64,000 bases of DNA from Methanoregula sp. (GTDB taxonomy: Archaea; Halobacteriota; Methanomicrobia; Methanomicrobiales; Methanospirillaceae). Below are positions 27,599-36,861 of the stretch, piece after piece (within the stretch, counting starts at the first letter, position 1; each line of letters opens with the position of its first letter). The stretch lies in NCBI RefSeq assembly GCF_028679125.1, contig NZ_JAJRCG010000013.1, positions 1 to 64,000 of the forward strand, written 5' to 3'. The translations under genes and the position numbers were made by a program. The notes beneath the pieces are model-generated. The model was not told where the DNA came from and did not search any database. It saw only the letters and a program-made list of their open reading frames with translations.

Positions 27599-27696
27599 AC
27601 TACGGTAAAAAGCCGGAAGCCCGGGCTCAGCGAATCATATTCACCAGAACCGGAACCATTCGCCCGGCTCCTTCAAAACCGGGAGAAAAAAAAAGT

Positions 27697-28170
27697 TTAC
27701 GCTATCCCCATTGCCTTCTTGTAATCGTTCAGGAGCCGGACGATCATCCTGCGGTGCTCGTCCAGCGCCTCCGCATCATCCTCTGAAGTGATGAGCGCGA
27801 CCACGTAGATCAGGATAAGGGCATTGTCGAGTTCGAGCGTTCCCGCGTCCTCGATCTTTTCCGGGGACAGGTTAATGGCGGTATACGCATGTTCAGCGGG
27901 AGTGAACGTAAGGGAAAGATCGGCAGTGACCTGCGAGTTATTCCGGTCCTCCGCATTGGCACGGAAAATGGCAAGCGCTTTTTTCAGCGCTGCATTGGCG
28001 GGACTGTCGGGGATCAGGGAAATGGCATGGGTACATTCCCGGCTTGCGTTCTCGTACAGGCCGAACTTGAAGGCAAGGAATGCGGATGCGATCTCGTGGG
28101 CGGTCTCCGGGGGAAATTTTGGGTAGTGCGCTCTCATCTGTCCTATATAGGCATCAAGATATTTTTCCAT
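27697..28170 (-). CDS. Helical soluble protein of unknown function
   Basis: The 157-residue protein is predicted mainly helical and may contain a single degenerate TPR pair (SAFLAFKFGLYENASRECTHAISLIPDSPANAALKKAL, split across residues 28-66). The second half (TADLSLTFTPAEHAYTAINLSPEKIEDAG) looks mixed, with a hydrophobic helix NALILIYVVALI. There is no signal peptide. GGAGACGTGA upstream of the ATG serves as Shine-Dalgarno. Codon use matches the host. I do not recognise a family. It faces the repeat patch and stands alone. Confidence 0.55.
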   Translation of the reverse strand: MEKYLDAYIGQMRAHYPKFPPETAHEIASAFLAFKFGLYENASRECTHAISLIPDSPANAALKKALAIFRANAEDRNNSQVTADLSLTFTPAEHAYTAINLSPEKIEDAGTLELDNALILIYVVALITSEDDAEALDEHRRMIVRLLNDYKKAMGIA

Positions 28171-28410
28171 CAGGTCACGTCTCCGTTGTAAAAAACAGGG
28201 TGAACCCGGGGAAAGCCGGACTGCACCTGAATTTTCCGGGGTCTGTCAGGGAACAGGAACCCGCAGGTTCCCGTTGACAGGGTTACCGGATAATAATGTG
28301 AATCCGATTCTCATGAACATATCCATACGCGCCGCCACGGTGCCGGATATATGTAACCCGGGGTATCAATGGTTTTTATCAGGAAGAGGCTCCAATAGTT
28401 CACTGACGGT

Positions 28411-29172
28411 ATGGGTGCAGTAATTTTTTCTGATGTGCACGCTGATGCAGATGCGATCGGAGCGCTTGCGTCCTGCATTCGTACACCGGTATTCAGGCAG
28501 ACATTCGGACCGGTCGACGTTCTCGTTAACCTGGGGGATCTCCTCCACCGGGGGAGCCGCCCTCAGGAGACCCTTGAGAAGGTCCATACCCTTTCACAGG
28601 AGTTCCGGCTGGTCTCGGTGATGGGCAACCATGACCATGCCTACCTCAACGGGATTCTTGTCAGTGGCAGCGATGCGGCGAGCACGTACCGGCACGAACA
28701 GCTCCGTGACTCCCCGCTCCTCTCCATCTTCGATGCCATGCCCATGGACTGGCAGGATAACTGCATGCTCTTCGTGCATGGCGGCCCGCTGGAGTTAGGT
28801 ACCCAGACGCTCCGGCTCAAGTGCTGGCAGCGGCTCTCCCACCAGAGCGGCGATTTCTTCACCGGTTACCACTATACGGCAACGATGGCGTTCGATGCCC
28901 TTGCAGAGCGCGGGCTTACCCATATGGTCTGCGGTCACCAGCACGAGCACATCTGCTGCAGGAAGACTCCTGACGGGATTTTTGAGCAGCACCTGGATTT
29001 TATACCCCTGAAGATCTCCAATGGCGAATCGGATATCCTGCTTGAGGTTGCCCGCATCCCGCTTGACTGCCCGACCCTCTTCCGGCTTGGCGGGTGTCAT
29101 GGGGATACACCGGAATTTGCCTATACTGACTATTCGACCTTCTCCTTTATCCGGCTCATGCCCCGTGCCTGA
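28411..29172 (+). CDS. Calcineurin-like metallophosphoesterase
   Basis: The 253-residue protein has the full metallophosphoesterase set. FSDVHADADA (D8, H10), NLGDLLHRG, VMGNHDHA, FVHGG and CGHQHEH supply the two-metal site. It is the YfcE/phosphodiesterase-like class acting on phosphomonoesters or cyclic nucleotides; the substrate is not readable. It is cytosolic, with no signal peptide or membrane segment. It stands alone between the helical protein and the ribbon-helix-helix gene. The unusual part is the C-terminal 80 residues with extra Cys residues (CCRK, CPTLF, GGCHG). Confidence 0.88.
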   Translation: MGAVIFSDVHADADAIGALASCIRTPVFRQTFGPVDVLVNLGDLLHRGSRPQETLEKVHTLSQEFRLVSVMGNHDHAYLNGILVSGSDAASTYRHEQLRDSPLLSIFDAMPMDWQDNCMLFVHGGPLELGTQTLRLKCWQRLSHQSGDFFTGYHYTATMAFDALAERGLTHMVCGHQHEHICCRKTPDGIFEQHLDFIPLKISNGESDILLEVARIPLDCPTLFRLGGCHGDTPEFAYTDYSTFSFIRLMPRA

Positions 29173-29304
29173 ACTTTGTTTTCCGGGATGGGTATCTGAA
29201 AAACCATGACGGTTCGCCGTCGTGAATATGAGGATCTCGCCAAATCGCGCTGCCTTTTCCCATTGCATATAAAGTCAGACGCGTATTTTCGCATTTTTCG
29301 GGCA

Positions 29305-29318
29305 ATATTTATATAACG
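29305..29318 (+). promoter_or_regulatory. TATA box giving a leaderless antitoxin-like mRNA
   Basis: The sequence atatttatataacg has its centre 26 bp before the ATG at 29338. No Shine-Dalgarno is present. Confidence 0.6.
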
Positions 29319-29320
29319 TG

Positions 29321-29333
29321 ACCACAAAGTGGT
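29321..29333. promoter_or_regulatory. Inverted repeat, probable autoregulatory operator
   Basis: ACCAC-AAA-GTGGT is a perfect palindrome lying between the TATA box and the start codon of a ribbon-helix-helix-type protein. Binding here would block initiation. The regulatory role is inferred from position. Confidence 0.5.
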
Positions 29334-29337
29334 TATT

Positions 29338-29532
29338 ATGCCTCGTGCTGGTGAGGGACGGTCGATACGGATCGATCCTGATGTGTATGAGGCGCTTCTC
29401 ACGCTGAAATGTGGGAATATGACGTTCTCGGACGTTATAGCAAAAATGCTCCAGGAATCCTATGGCTGGTCGGATCACTATCCCGCCGGCCAGAAGAACC
29501 TGGAGGATTTCATCGATATGCCAGCCCGGTGA
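29338..29532 (+). CDS. VapB/DUF7557-type ribbon-helix-helix antitoxin-like protein
   Basis: The 64-residue protein starts with a basic strand SIRIDPDVYEALLTLK followed by two helices (TFSDVIAKMLQESYG). This is the layout of archaeal VapB-like antitoxins that dimerise and bind palindromic operators. The ATG 29338 is preferred to GTG 29329, because the TATA box is spaced for a leaderless start there and the palindrome lies directly upstream. No PIN-domain or other toxin gene follows; only a possible short frame lies at 29539-29667. It may be an orphan antitoxin or a stand-alone regulator. Confidence 0.7.
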   Translation: MPRAGEGRSIRIDPDVYEALLTLKCGNMTFSDVIAKMLQESYGWSDHYPAGQKNLEDFIDMPAR

Positions 29533-29538
29533 TACCCG

Positions 29539-29667
29539 GTGCATTGCGCAGTCTTCCGGGGAAGATCCAGAGTAATTCCAGAAAATGCAGATATCTGTAG
29601 AGAATATCTCAACCTGCTGGCAGCAGATAGTGATGAGATTCTCCGGGATCCAAAAGGAAGCAGATAA
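29539..29667 (+). CDS. Possible 42-residue ORF or toxin remnant after the antitoxin
   Basis: A GTG-initiated frame runs to TAA at 29667. Its second half reads like protein (IPENADICREYLNLLAADSD) and contrasts with the first half. It lies where a VapC toxin would begin but is far too short for a PIN domain, and I see no catalytic Asp pattern. There is no Shine-Dalgarno. It could be a tiny native protein, a decayed remnant or chance. Confidence 0.2.
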   Translation: MHCAVFRGRSRVIPENADICREYLNLLAADSDEILRDPKGSR

Positions 29668-29707
29668 TGAAACCTGAATCAATGATCCCTGTGTCGTCCT
29701 GTTACCA

Positions 29708-30997
29708 TCACGACGATGCCGGGTCGTTCATCTGAAGTTGCACGTCACCCTCACTCATTCCCATAATTTTTTCCTTAAGTTCACGAAGCAGTTCGGGGAT
29801 ATGCTTTGCAGTTTTCAGACGCCATTCTTCCAGCTCCCCGAGCGTCTGGTTTTCCTTCTCAAGCATTGCACGGATCTGCGCCTTCTCCCGTTCCAGCGAC
29901 TGCATCTTCGTGATCAGGCAATGGGTTGAAAGGGCCAGCTCAGCCTTCCGGCAGGACTCCTCGAGTTCTTTGAGTGAGGAAACAGCGGTGCAGATATCGC
30001 CGCGGAACCCGGGCGTATCAGAAAAGACCGCACGCTCTTCCTTGTTCTTCAGGAGAACTTCCCCGGAAGCAATCATCCGCTCTGCAACCGGGCAGGCCGC
30101 TTTCAGTGCTGCATCCAGCTGTTCCCGGTCCGGGATTTCATGATCCGACAGCAGTGCCATGGCGGTATTCAGGACGGCGATCTCGGTCGGGTGGCGCTGC
30201 CGGGATGCAATCTTCTCCGCTTTCCGTAATACATGGGATGCGGTCATGGAGAGTGCCGAGTAGGTCCTGGCTGCATCGTCACGCTGCCGGGCAAGGTCTG
30301 CTATTGCAGATTTCTGAGACTCGATCTCCCCCATGCGGGGATCCTGCGGCAGGGCGCCCAGCTCCGCATCTATCGCTGCCGACCGGGTTTCAAGTTCTGC
30401 AATCCGCGTATGGGCCCGCCCGAGTTTCTCTTCCGATTTATCGTAATCGATCCGGAGATCGGTCACTGCATCGAAGAGCTCCCGCGCTGCCGACACTTCG
30501 GCCAACTCTTTCCGGTACGTGGCGATCAGCGGGTTGATGGTATTGATACCGTGCCCGATCTCATCGATCCCATGGCGGACAGTTTTCATCTCCTCCGGGA
30601 AGATGGCCTGGAGGTACCTCCCCTGCCCGCGTGTGCTGTTGATACAGCTCTTTGCGCATTCGACCGCAACTGCATAAAACTCTTCAGGATCTTCCGGCAG
30701 GTCCTTTGCCAGGGAACCTTTCATTGCCCTCACAAACTGCGGCAGGGAATTCTTTGCAATGGTCTTGAGTTTGGGGTGAATCGCCGGATCATGTTCAGCA
30801 CCGGCAATATTGTTGATGATGAGGTGGAGACCTGCAACGCCGTTTCGTATCGCGTTCATCGGCTCTCTGGTTCCGGCAACAAAGGATTCTTTTGCGGAAC
30901 TCTCCCGCCCGGTCAGCCATGCAGGGACTGCATCAAAGGTAATGTCCTGCGGCTCGGTTTTTTTGGTTCCGAAGATCTTTTTCAGGAAATCATGCAT
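29708..30997 (-). CDS. Large coiled-coil protein of unknown function
   Basis: The 429-residue soluble protein is rich in Glu, Lys, Ala and Leu. Long heptad-like helices lie around residues 165-260 (DYDKSEEKLGRAHTRIAELETR, KSAIADLARQRDDAARTY) and 345-420 (LKELEESCRKAELALS, EKENQTLGELEEWRLKTAKHIPELLRELKEKIM). The N-terminal ~150 residues form a compact helical domain. GGGAG upstream of the ATG is the ribosome-binding site. It may be the last gene of a larB-nadM transcript, 53 bp after nadM. The length and coil suggest a structural or scaffold role, but no family is recognised. Confidence 0.6.
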   Translation of the reverse strand: MHDFLKKIFGTKKTEPQDITFDAVPAWLTGRESSAKESFVAGTREPMNAIRNGVAGLHLIINNIAGAEHDPAIHPKLKTIAKNSLPQFVRAMKGSLAKDLPEDPEEFYAVAVECAKSCINSTRGQGRYLQAIFPEEMKTVRHGIDEIGHGINTINPLIATYRKELAEVSAARELFDAVTDLRIDYDKSEEKLGRAHTRIAELETRSAAIDAELGALPQDPRMGEIESQKSAIADLARQRDDAARTYSALSMTASHVLRKAEKIASRQRHPTEIAVLNTAMALLSDHEIPDREQLDAALKAACPVAERMIASGEVLLKNKEERAVFSDTPGFRGDICTAVSSLKELEESCRKAELALSTHCLITKMQSLEREKAQIRAMLEKENQTLGELEEWRLKTAKHIPELLRELKEKIMGMSEGDVQLQMNDPASS

Positions 30998-31050
30998 GCC
31001 AAATTACTCCCGTGATATTACTCCGTGACCTCGCTGGATGGCGATCACTC

Positions 31051-31557
31051 TCAATCGTTCCTGGAAATCTGGCGCAGGCGCTTCTCGCCATCGATCTCTT
31101 TGAGCACCTGAACAACTGCGGGAGGAACGAGTTTCTTCCATGGCTCCCCCTGAATGATTCTCCTGCGAATCTCCGTGCCGCACAGGAGTTCGCGTTCGTA
31201 CATGGCCGGCGACTGGACGTTCACACCGGCCTCATGGAAGAGCCGGACAACGAGCGGGTTTGAGGAATAGCATACATCGAAAGGCGGTGCCATGGACCGG
31301 ACGTGGGCAACCCAGAGCGCGTTCCGCTGGACATCTTCGATCGGGATGACATAGTACGGGCAGTCGAGCGTTGCGAGCGAGCGGGTGATCATGAGCACCC
31401 GCTCACCGGCCGTGAACGGGTTGTCCACGTGGTGCGAGAGCTGTGCGCTCCCGATACCAATGATGATCTCGTCAACCTTGCCCGCAATGTGTTCGAGCAC
31501 GGTCTGGTGCCCGTTATGGAATGGCTGGAATCTCCCTACATAGAACCCGCGTTTCAT
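31051..31557 (-). CDS. nadM: Archaeal nicotinamide-nucleotide adenylyltransferase
   Basis: The 168-residue enzyme transfers AMP from ATP to NMN or NaMN to make NAD+ or deamido-NAD+. The nucleotidyltransferase signature [13 protein letters not shown] opens the protein, and CGTEIRRRI near residue 130 is the C-terminal ATP-binding motif. The start ATG 31557 is fixed by the family N-terminus and a GGAG element inside the end of larB; longer frames extend into larB. The ATGA overlap with larB implies translational coupling. Confidence 0.93.
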   Translation of the reverse strand: MKRGFYVGRFQPFHNGHQTVLEHIAGKVDEIIIGIGSAQLSHHVDNPFTAGERVLMITRSLATLDCPYYVIPIEDVQRNALWVAHVRSMAPPFDVCYSSNPLVVRLFHEAGVNVQSPAMYERELLCGTEIRRRIIQGEPWKKLVPPAVVQVLKEIDGEKRLRQISRND

Positions 31558-32342
31558 GATCCTGCTCCTGCTCCTGCTCCGAGATTTGCAATCCGCGCTG
31601 CAAACGCCCCGCCCGTGAACCCGGCATCGATGTTGACAACGGCAATGACCGAGCACGACTGGAGCATGCTCGCAAGCGCGGCCCGGCCTTCACCCATGTA
31701 GCCATACCCCACGCTGACGGGAATGCCGACAACCGGTTTGTCCACGAGCCCTGCAACAACTGCGGGGAGCGTCCCTTCCCGTCCCGCGCAGACCACAAAA
31801 ACATGGGCGCCGAGCAGCGGTTTGAGTGCTGGGAAGAGACGGTGGATGCCGGCAGCGCCGACATCGTACGCGGTCCGCACCTCGCATCCCATCTCCTCGG
31901 CAATGATCCGCGCCTCTTCCGCAACCCGGATATCCGAAGTCCCTGCCGTGATGATCCCGACAATGCCCCCGGTCCGCTTCGGTGCCGGGCCATTGCCGGC
32001 AACAAGGACGCGCCCCGCTTCACGGTAGTCGACCGCGAGGCCGGCCTTTCCTGCCGCATCCCGGATACCGGCTGCCTGATCTGCACTGACCCGTGTGACA
32101 ACGCATCGCCCTGCTGCCGTTGCATGGCGGATGACAATCTCTGCAAGATGGAGGGGATCCTTTCCCTCGGCAAGGACGACCTCCGGCATGCCGCAGCGGA
32201 CGCCCCGCCCGAGATCGATGCAGGCAAAATCGCCGATCCGGTCAAGGCGCAGGCCCTCGATGGCTTCCGCGGCAGACTCAAGCGTGATCGTGCCGCCCCG
32301 GTATTGTTCGAGAAGATCCTGTAATTGCGGATTTGCCGGCAT
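31554..32342 (-). CDS. larB: LarB-type NaAD carboxylase/hydrolase (pyridinium-3,5-biscarboxylate mononucleotide synthase)
   Basis: The 262-residue protein joins an N-terminal domain of about 105 residues to a C-terminal AIR-carboxylase (PurE)-like domain. Segments include [56 protein letters not shown] and [16 protein letters not shown]. LarB carboxylates nicotinic acid adenine dinucleotide and cleaves AMP in the first step to the nickel-pincer cofactor of LarA-type racemases. The Gly/Ala-rich C-terminus (GAGAGAG) is odd and overlaps nadM by four bases. LarC and LarE genes are not in the window. Confidence 0.88.
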   Translation of the reverse strand: MPANPQLQDLLEQYRGGTITLESAAEAIEGLRLDRIGDFACIDLGRGVRCGMPEVVLAEGKDPLHLAEIVIRHATAAGRCVVTRVSADQAAGIRDAAGKAGLAVDYREAGRVLVAGNGPAPKRTGGIVGIITAGTSDIRVAEEARIIAEEMGCEVRTAYDVGAAGIHRLFPALKPLLGAHVFVVCAGREGTLPAVVAGLVDKPVVGIPVSVGYGYMGEGRAALASMLQSCSVIAVVNIDAGFTGGAFAARIANLGAGAGAGS

Positions 32343-32391
32343 GGTAGTAGTAATAAGTTATGGACCGGCGTATTATAATACGTTCATTGTC

Positions 32392-32712
32392 ATGTCGTAT
32401 CTCGTCTATATTGCCGCCTTCGGAACCGCAGCCGTGATCTTTCTCTGGCTGCGCGATGCGAGGATCTTCTTCCGGACCGGTCTTCCGGGTTACCGTAAAG
32501 CTGCCTACTGGGGCGTTGCCTATGGCGCGCTGGCATCGCTGGGGTTCCAGATAGCATGGTTCATGCAGGACTACGAGATCCTCGGCCTTGGCCTGATCCT
32601 CGGCGCCATCTATCTCCAGACCAACCGGAAGAAAGAGGATATCTGGAAGAACGAGGAGACCCTGGATCGTTTCCTTGGCAGCGTACCCATAAACAGGACG
32701 AACAAGAAATAA
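32392..32712 (+). CDS. Small membrane protein of unknown function
   Basis: The 106-residue protein has two to three hydrophobic helices (YLVYIAAFGTAAVIFLWL; YWGVAYGALASLGFQIAWFM; ILGLGLILGAIYL) and a charged soluble tail (RKKEDIWKNEETLDRF). The start ATG 32392 lies about 20 bp after a tattataat TATA box, giving a very short leader. Upstream in-frame codons lie inside the divergent larB. It is followed after 38 bp by hisS and may be co-transcribed with it. No family is recognised. Confidence 0.65.
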   Translation: MSYLVYIAAFGTAAVIFLWLRDARIFFRTGLPGYRKAAYWGVAYGALASLGFQIAWFMQDYEILGLGLILGAIYLQTNRKKEDIWKNEETLDRFLGSVPINRTNKK

Positions 32713-32750
32713 TGTGATAACAACAGATCTAACAGGAAGGATTTTTCACC

Positions 32751-33986
32751 ATGCTCCAGAAACCACGAGGAACCAGGGACTTTTTACCGGATGAGATGGA
32801 GGCCCGGCGCGCTGTCGAATGGCGCCTGCGGGAGGTTGCGCGGCGCTGGGGCTACCGCGAGGTCTGCACCCCGGAGTTCGAGGATCTCGAACTCTTCACC
32901 ATGCGTTCCGGTGAAGGGATCATCGGGGAGATGTACGTCTTCGAGGACAAGGGCGGCCGGAAGCTCGCCCTGCGCCCCGAGATCACGGCAGCGGTCATCC
33001 GGATGTACATCAACGAGGCGAAGGTTGCCCCCAAGCCCCTCCGGTGGTGCTACTATGCCGACTGCTTCCGGTACGAGCGGCCGCAGAAGGGAAGGTACCG
33101 CCAGTTCTGGCAGTTCGGCGTGGAACTGATCGGTGCCGACTCGGCGATTGCCGATGCCGAAGTGATCATGCTCGCGTCGGACATGCTGAATGCAACGGGC
33201 GTCCGCTACGATCTGAAAGTCGGGCATCTCTCGTTTGTCAAGAATCTCCTGAAAGACGTGGAACCTGAGATCCAGCGGAAGATCCGGGCCCAGCTCGACA
33301 AGAAGGACTTCGAGGGGCTGAACCTGACCCTTGACAGCATGAACAAGCCGGACCTCGCGGAGTCTCTCACCACCCTTGTCGCATGCCAGGATCTCAATGA
33401 GGCATTCGAGATTGCCGGTGCGATCCCGGAGCGGGAGCGGATCGAGCAGACCATGGGATATCTGGATGCGGCGAAGGTGAAGTATTCCCTGAATCTCGGC
33501 ATTGCCCGGGGGCTCGACTATTACACCGGCATTGTCTTCGAAGGGTTCGCAGACAACCTCGGGGCCGAGAACCAGATCCTTGGCGGCGGGGTGTACCGCC
33601 TCGCCCATCTATTTGGCGGGGACGACGTGGCGTCCTGCGGGTTTGCCATCGGCTTTGACCGGGTGATGGTCTCGCTGGGAGAGTCCGCCGGTAAGAAGGA
33701 TACCGTTGCTGCGATCGTCTGCACCCCGGAGGCGCGGAACCGTGCGCTCGACGTGGCGAAGGCCTTCCGCTCTGCGGGCATCCGGACCGAGATGGATCTG
33801 ATGGGCCGGGGTTTCGGCCAGCAGCTGGCGCATGCCGCGAAATCCGCAGCCTTTGCCGTGATCATCGGCCAGCGCGAGGTCGAATCGAGCGAAGTGACGC
33901 TCAAGAACCTGCAGAGCGGGGAGCAGAAAACCATAACGCTGGATGCCGCAGTTGCCGAGGTGGTTGCGTCTGGTTCTCGCGGATGA
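32751..33986 (+). CDS. hisS: Histidyl-tRNA synthetase
   Basis: The 411-residue class II synthetase charges tRNA-His. Motif 1 lies in PRGTRDFLPDEM, motif 2 in RPEITAAVIR and CFRYERPQKGRYRQFWQFG. The histidine-binding signature is ARGLDYYTG, and motif 3 is CGFAIGFDRVMV. A C-terminal anticodon-binding domain (from about 325) ends the protein. The GGAAGG Shine-Dalgarno lies 11 bp before the ATG. The stop codon lies inside the start of top6B (44-bp overlap), so the two genes are coupled. Confidence 0.95.
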   Translation: MLQKPRGTRDFLPDEMEARRAVEWRLREVARRWGYREVCTPEFEDLELFTMRSGEGIIGEMYVFEDKGGRKLALRPEITAAVIRMYINEAKVAPKPLRWCYYADCFRYERPQKGRYRQFWQFGVELIGADSAIADAEVIMLASDMLNATGVRYDLKVGHLSFVKNLLKDVEPEIQRKIRAQLDKKDFEGLNLTLDSMNKPDLAESLTTLVACQDLNEAFEIAGAIPERERIEQTMGYLDAAKVKYSLNLGIARGLDYYTGIVFEGFADNLGAENQILGGGVYRLAHLFGGDDVASCGFAIGFDRVMVSLGESAGKKDTVAAIVCTPEARNRALDVAKAFRSAGIRTEMDLMGRGFGQQLAHAAKSAAFAVIIGQREVESSEVTLKNLQSGEQKTITLDAAVAEVVASGSRG

Positions 33987-35772
33987 GCTGGCCAAGCAGC
34001 AGCGGAGCATCAGCGTTGCAGAATTCTTCGAGAAGAACAAGCACCTGCTCGGTTTCGACTCCCCCACGCGCGGCGTGATCACCACCATCAAGGAAGCGGT
34101 GGACAACTCCCTGGATGCCTGCGAGGAAGCGCAGGTGCTCCCGGACATTTTTATCAGCATCAAGAAGACCGGAAATGACATCTTCCGGATCATTGTCGAG
34201 GACAATGGCCCGGGAATAGTGCCCGCCCAGATCCCGTTCGTCTTCGGGAAACTGCTGTACGGTTCGCGGTTCCACCAGATCCGGCAGACCCGGGGGCAGC
34301 AGGGTATCGGGATCTCCGCCGCGGTACTGTATGCCCAGCTCACGAGCGGGCTGCCCTCGATTGTCATCTCCCGCACCGGGCATAAGGAACCGGCGTACCG
34401 GTTCGAGATCCAGATCAAGATCGAGACCAACGAGCCTGACATCATCGCGCAGGGGCCCTTTGAATGGGATCGTATCCACGGGACAAGGGTGCAGATCGAG
34501 TTCAGGAGCACGATGGCGGCGAAGAAGAAACTTCTCGAATACCTCCGGTACACGTCGGTTGTTAACCCCCATGCACGGTTCCGGGTGGAACTCGATGACG
34601 AGTCCTTCACCTTCGAGCGCGTCAGCCAAGAGGTGATCGTCTGCCCGGTTGCGATCCAGCCGCACCCCCATGGGATCGAACTGGGGCAGTTCAAGCGCAT
34701 GACTGCCGCAAGCAACCAGAACCTGATCGATTTCCTTGAGGAAGGATTCAGCCGTGTCGGGAAGAAGACCGCGCAGGATATGTGCGACCGGGCCGGGCTG
34801 AAGAGCAGCCTGAAGGCAAAGGGACTTTCCGCCGATCAGCAGAAAGCCCTGCTTGCCGCCATGCAGGAGATCGCGGTTCCTGCCCCGCCGACATCCCAGT
34901 GCCTCTCGCCCATTGGCGAGGAACTGATCCGGCGGGGGCTCGACAAGGAGTTCCAGATGGACTTTGTCGCTGCCCGTACCCGGGCAACGTCCGTCTTCTC
35001 AGGCCACCCGTTCATGGTCGAGGCAGCGATCGGGTACGGCGGGAAACTGCCTGCGGAGGGAAACGCGATCATTCTCCGGTTTGCCAACCGTGTCCCGCTC
35101 ATGTACCAGCAGGGCGCGTGCGCCATCACGGAGTGCATTGCGAACGTGAACTGGAAGAACTACAATCTCTCCCAACAGGGGCTCCCGATGGGCCCCGTTC
35201 TCATCCTTGTCCACGTGGCCTCGACCAATGTCCCGTTCACGAGCGAAAGCAAGGACGCCATCGCGAGCATCCCGGAGATCGAGAAGGAGATCGTCCTTGC
35301 CCTCCAGGATCTCGGCCGCGAGCTCAAGAACTTCGTCTCGCGCCGGGACAAGAATAAACTGGCCGAGGACCGGGCACGTGCGGTCTGCGCCATCATCCCG
35401 GAGATTGCCGTGAAGGTGAGCGAGATCGTGGAGAAGCCGCTGGTCGATACCTCGCCCATCGAGGGCAGGCTCATGCGGAAACTGATTGCCAAGAAGTGGA
35501 CCCGGGACGGGAAGGTCACGATCGAGCTCGCCAACTACAGCGGGCATGAGGGCGAGATCTCCGCGTACGATATCTCGGCCGACAATGCGACAGATGCGGT
35601 GCCGAAAGCAGATTTCGTGAGCGAGATGGACGGCCAGTTCACGAAGGTCTGGAAGATGACGATCCCTGCAAAGAGCGTGTGGCATGTCTCGTATACCGGG
35701 AAAGGCGGGGGCATCCTCGAGATCCGGGGCGTAGACGACAACAAGAAGATGGTGGTGGATCTCGATGTCTAA
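33943..35772 (+). CDS. top6B: DNA topoisomerase VI subunit B
   Basis: The 609-residue ATPase subunit drives strand passage by topoisomerase VI. The GHKL ATPase domain has the N box ([14 protein letters not shown]), G1 box (DNGPGIV) and [13 protein letters not shown]. The H2TH linker and transducer domain follow. A C-terminal beta domain of about 70 residues closes the protein. The ATG 33943 gives an N-terminus [19 protein letters not shown] 33964 would match the usual family start MxLVLAxEL more closely, so the true start is uncertain. It overlaps top6A by 8 bp. Confidence 0.95.
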   Translation: MPQLPRWLRLVLADELAKQQRSISVAEFFEKNKHLLGFDSPTRGVITTIKEAVDNSLDACEEAQVLPDIFISIKKTGNDIFRIIVEDNGPGIVPAQIPFVFGKLLYGSRFHQIRQTRGQQGIGISAAVLYAQLTSGLPSIVISRTGHKEPAYRFEIQIKIETNEPDIIAQGPFEWDRIHGTRVQIEFRSTMAAKKKLLEYLRYTSVVNPHARFRVELDDESFTFERVSQEVIVCPVAIQPHPHGIELGQFKRMTAASNQNLIDFLEEGFSRVGKKTAQDMCDRAGLKSSLKAKGLSADQQKALLAAMQEIAVPAPPTSQCLSPIGEELIRRGLDKEFQMDFVAARTRATSVFSGHPFMVEAAIGYGGKLPAEGNAIILRFANRVPLMYQQGACAITECIANVNWKNYNLSQQGLPMGPVLILVHVASTNVPFTSESKDAIASIPEIEKEIVLALQDLGRELKNFVSRRDKNKLAEDRARAVCAIIPEIAVKVSEIVEKPLVDTSPIEGRLMRKLIAKKWTRDGKVTIELANYSGHEGEISAYDISADNATDAVPKADFVSEMDGQFTKVWKMTIPAKSVWHVSYTGKGGGILEIRGVDDNKKMVVDLDV

Positions 35773-36853
35773 AGAGGAACTTGAGAAGAAGGCGATGATC
35801 TCGCTCCTCCATATTGCGAGCGCGTGGTACGACCAGATGAAGTCCGGCGAGATCCCCTCCATCTCCCTGCCGTCACGGACGAAATTCAATATCGAGTATG
35901 ACGATGCAAGCGAGGTCTGGAAGTACGGGGACAAGGAGAGCATGCGGAATGCTGCCTCGGCCAAGAGCGCAACGCACCTCTTAAAGATGGCCTACGTGAT
36001 CGGGTTCATCAAACAACAGTTGCGCGAGAACCGTTCGTCAACGCTGAGAGAGATGTATTACATCTCTGAGGGCTGGAAGCGTGCGAAGTTCGGCGCACAG
36101 GACGAGAGCAACTACCTTATCGAGGATCTTGAGATCCTCTCAGATGTCCCCCGCGAAGGGTTTCACCTCCATCCCGAGGAGAACGGCGCCTCTATCTACG
36201 GCCCGATGCGTATCCGCGAGGAGACCCGGCGCGGGATGAAGACGATCCACTGCCAGGACGATGTCGGGCTCGCGGGGTATACGATCCCGAACAGCGTGGA
36301 GAATATCGAGTTCGTGGACCATGATGCCAAGTTCGTCATTGCCATAGAGACCGGTGGTATGTATGACCGTCTGATTGAGAACGGCTTCGACGAGGAGTAC
36401 CACGCAATCCTCCTCCACCTCAAAGGCCAGCCGGCGCGTTCAACCCGGCGGATGCTCAACAAGATCAGCTCGAACTGGGATCTGCCGATCCTCGCATTCA
36501 CAGATGGCGACCCATGGTCCTACCGCATCTACGGCTCGGTTGCCTACGGGTCCATCAAGAGTGCCCACATGTCGGAACTGCTCGCAACCCCGAAAGCGCA
36601 GTTCCTCGGCCTGCGCCCGAGCGATATCCGGGATTATGACCTGCCCTCGGATACCCTGACCGAGAAGGATATCGAGGCGCTGCGATCCGAACTGACCGAT
36701 CCCCGGTTTGCCACCGATTTCTGGAGAAAGGAGATCAACCTGCAGCTCGAACTGGGACTCAAGTCGGAACAGCAGGCATTTGCCGCACACGGACTGGACT
36801 TTGTCACGAAGAAGTATTTGCCGACGCGGCTCTCCGAGATGGGGATCATCTGA
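35765..36853 (+). CDS. top6A: DNA topoisomerase VI subunit A (Spo11-like)
   Basis: The 362-residue subunit makes the double-strand cut. The winged-helix domain carries the catalytic Tyr in [11 protein letters not shown] (Y98-Y99; by comparison with Spo11 the second Tyr attacks DNA). The Toprim domain has [15 protein letters not shown] and [11 protein letters not shown], binding Mg2+. Length is normal. The start overlaps the end of top6B, so the two subunits are made in balance from one mRNA. The glycan cluster starts only 8 bp after its stop, and read-through from top6 is likely (inference). Confidence 0.95.
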   Translation: MSKEELEKKAMISLLHIASAWYDQMKSGEIPSISLPSRTKFNIEYDDASEVWKYGDKESMRNAASAKSATHLLKMAYVIGFIKQQLRENRSSTLREMYYISEGWKRAKFGAQDESNYLIEDLEILSDVPREGFHLHPEENGASIYGPMRIREETRRGMKTIHCQDDVGLAGYTIPNSVENIEFVDHDAKFVIAIETGGMYDRLIENGFDEEYHAILLHLKGQPARSTRRMLNKISSNWDLPILAFTDGDPWSYRIYGSVAYGSIKSAHMSELLATPKAQFLGLRPSDIRDYDLPSDTLTEKDIEALRSELTDPRFATDFWRKEINLQLELGLKSEQQAFAAHGLDFVTKKYLPTRLSEMGII

Positions 36854-36861
36854 ACGCTGGT

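Larger units (their letters stand above)
27024..27696. other. 670-bp intergenic patch with repeats and hairpins
   Basis: There is no supported gene. The patch holds three exact copies of a 20-nt sequence and two hairpins (listed separately). The motif tatccggatccggg near 27236 partly recurs near 27555. The element aattacgac occurs twice (27421 and 27530). Confidence 0.6.

Noticed and set aside
34999-35964. Long minus-strand open frame opposite top6B and top6A
   Set aside because: It has no domain match and mirrors the codon bias of the topoisomerase genes on the plus strand.
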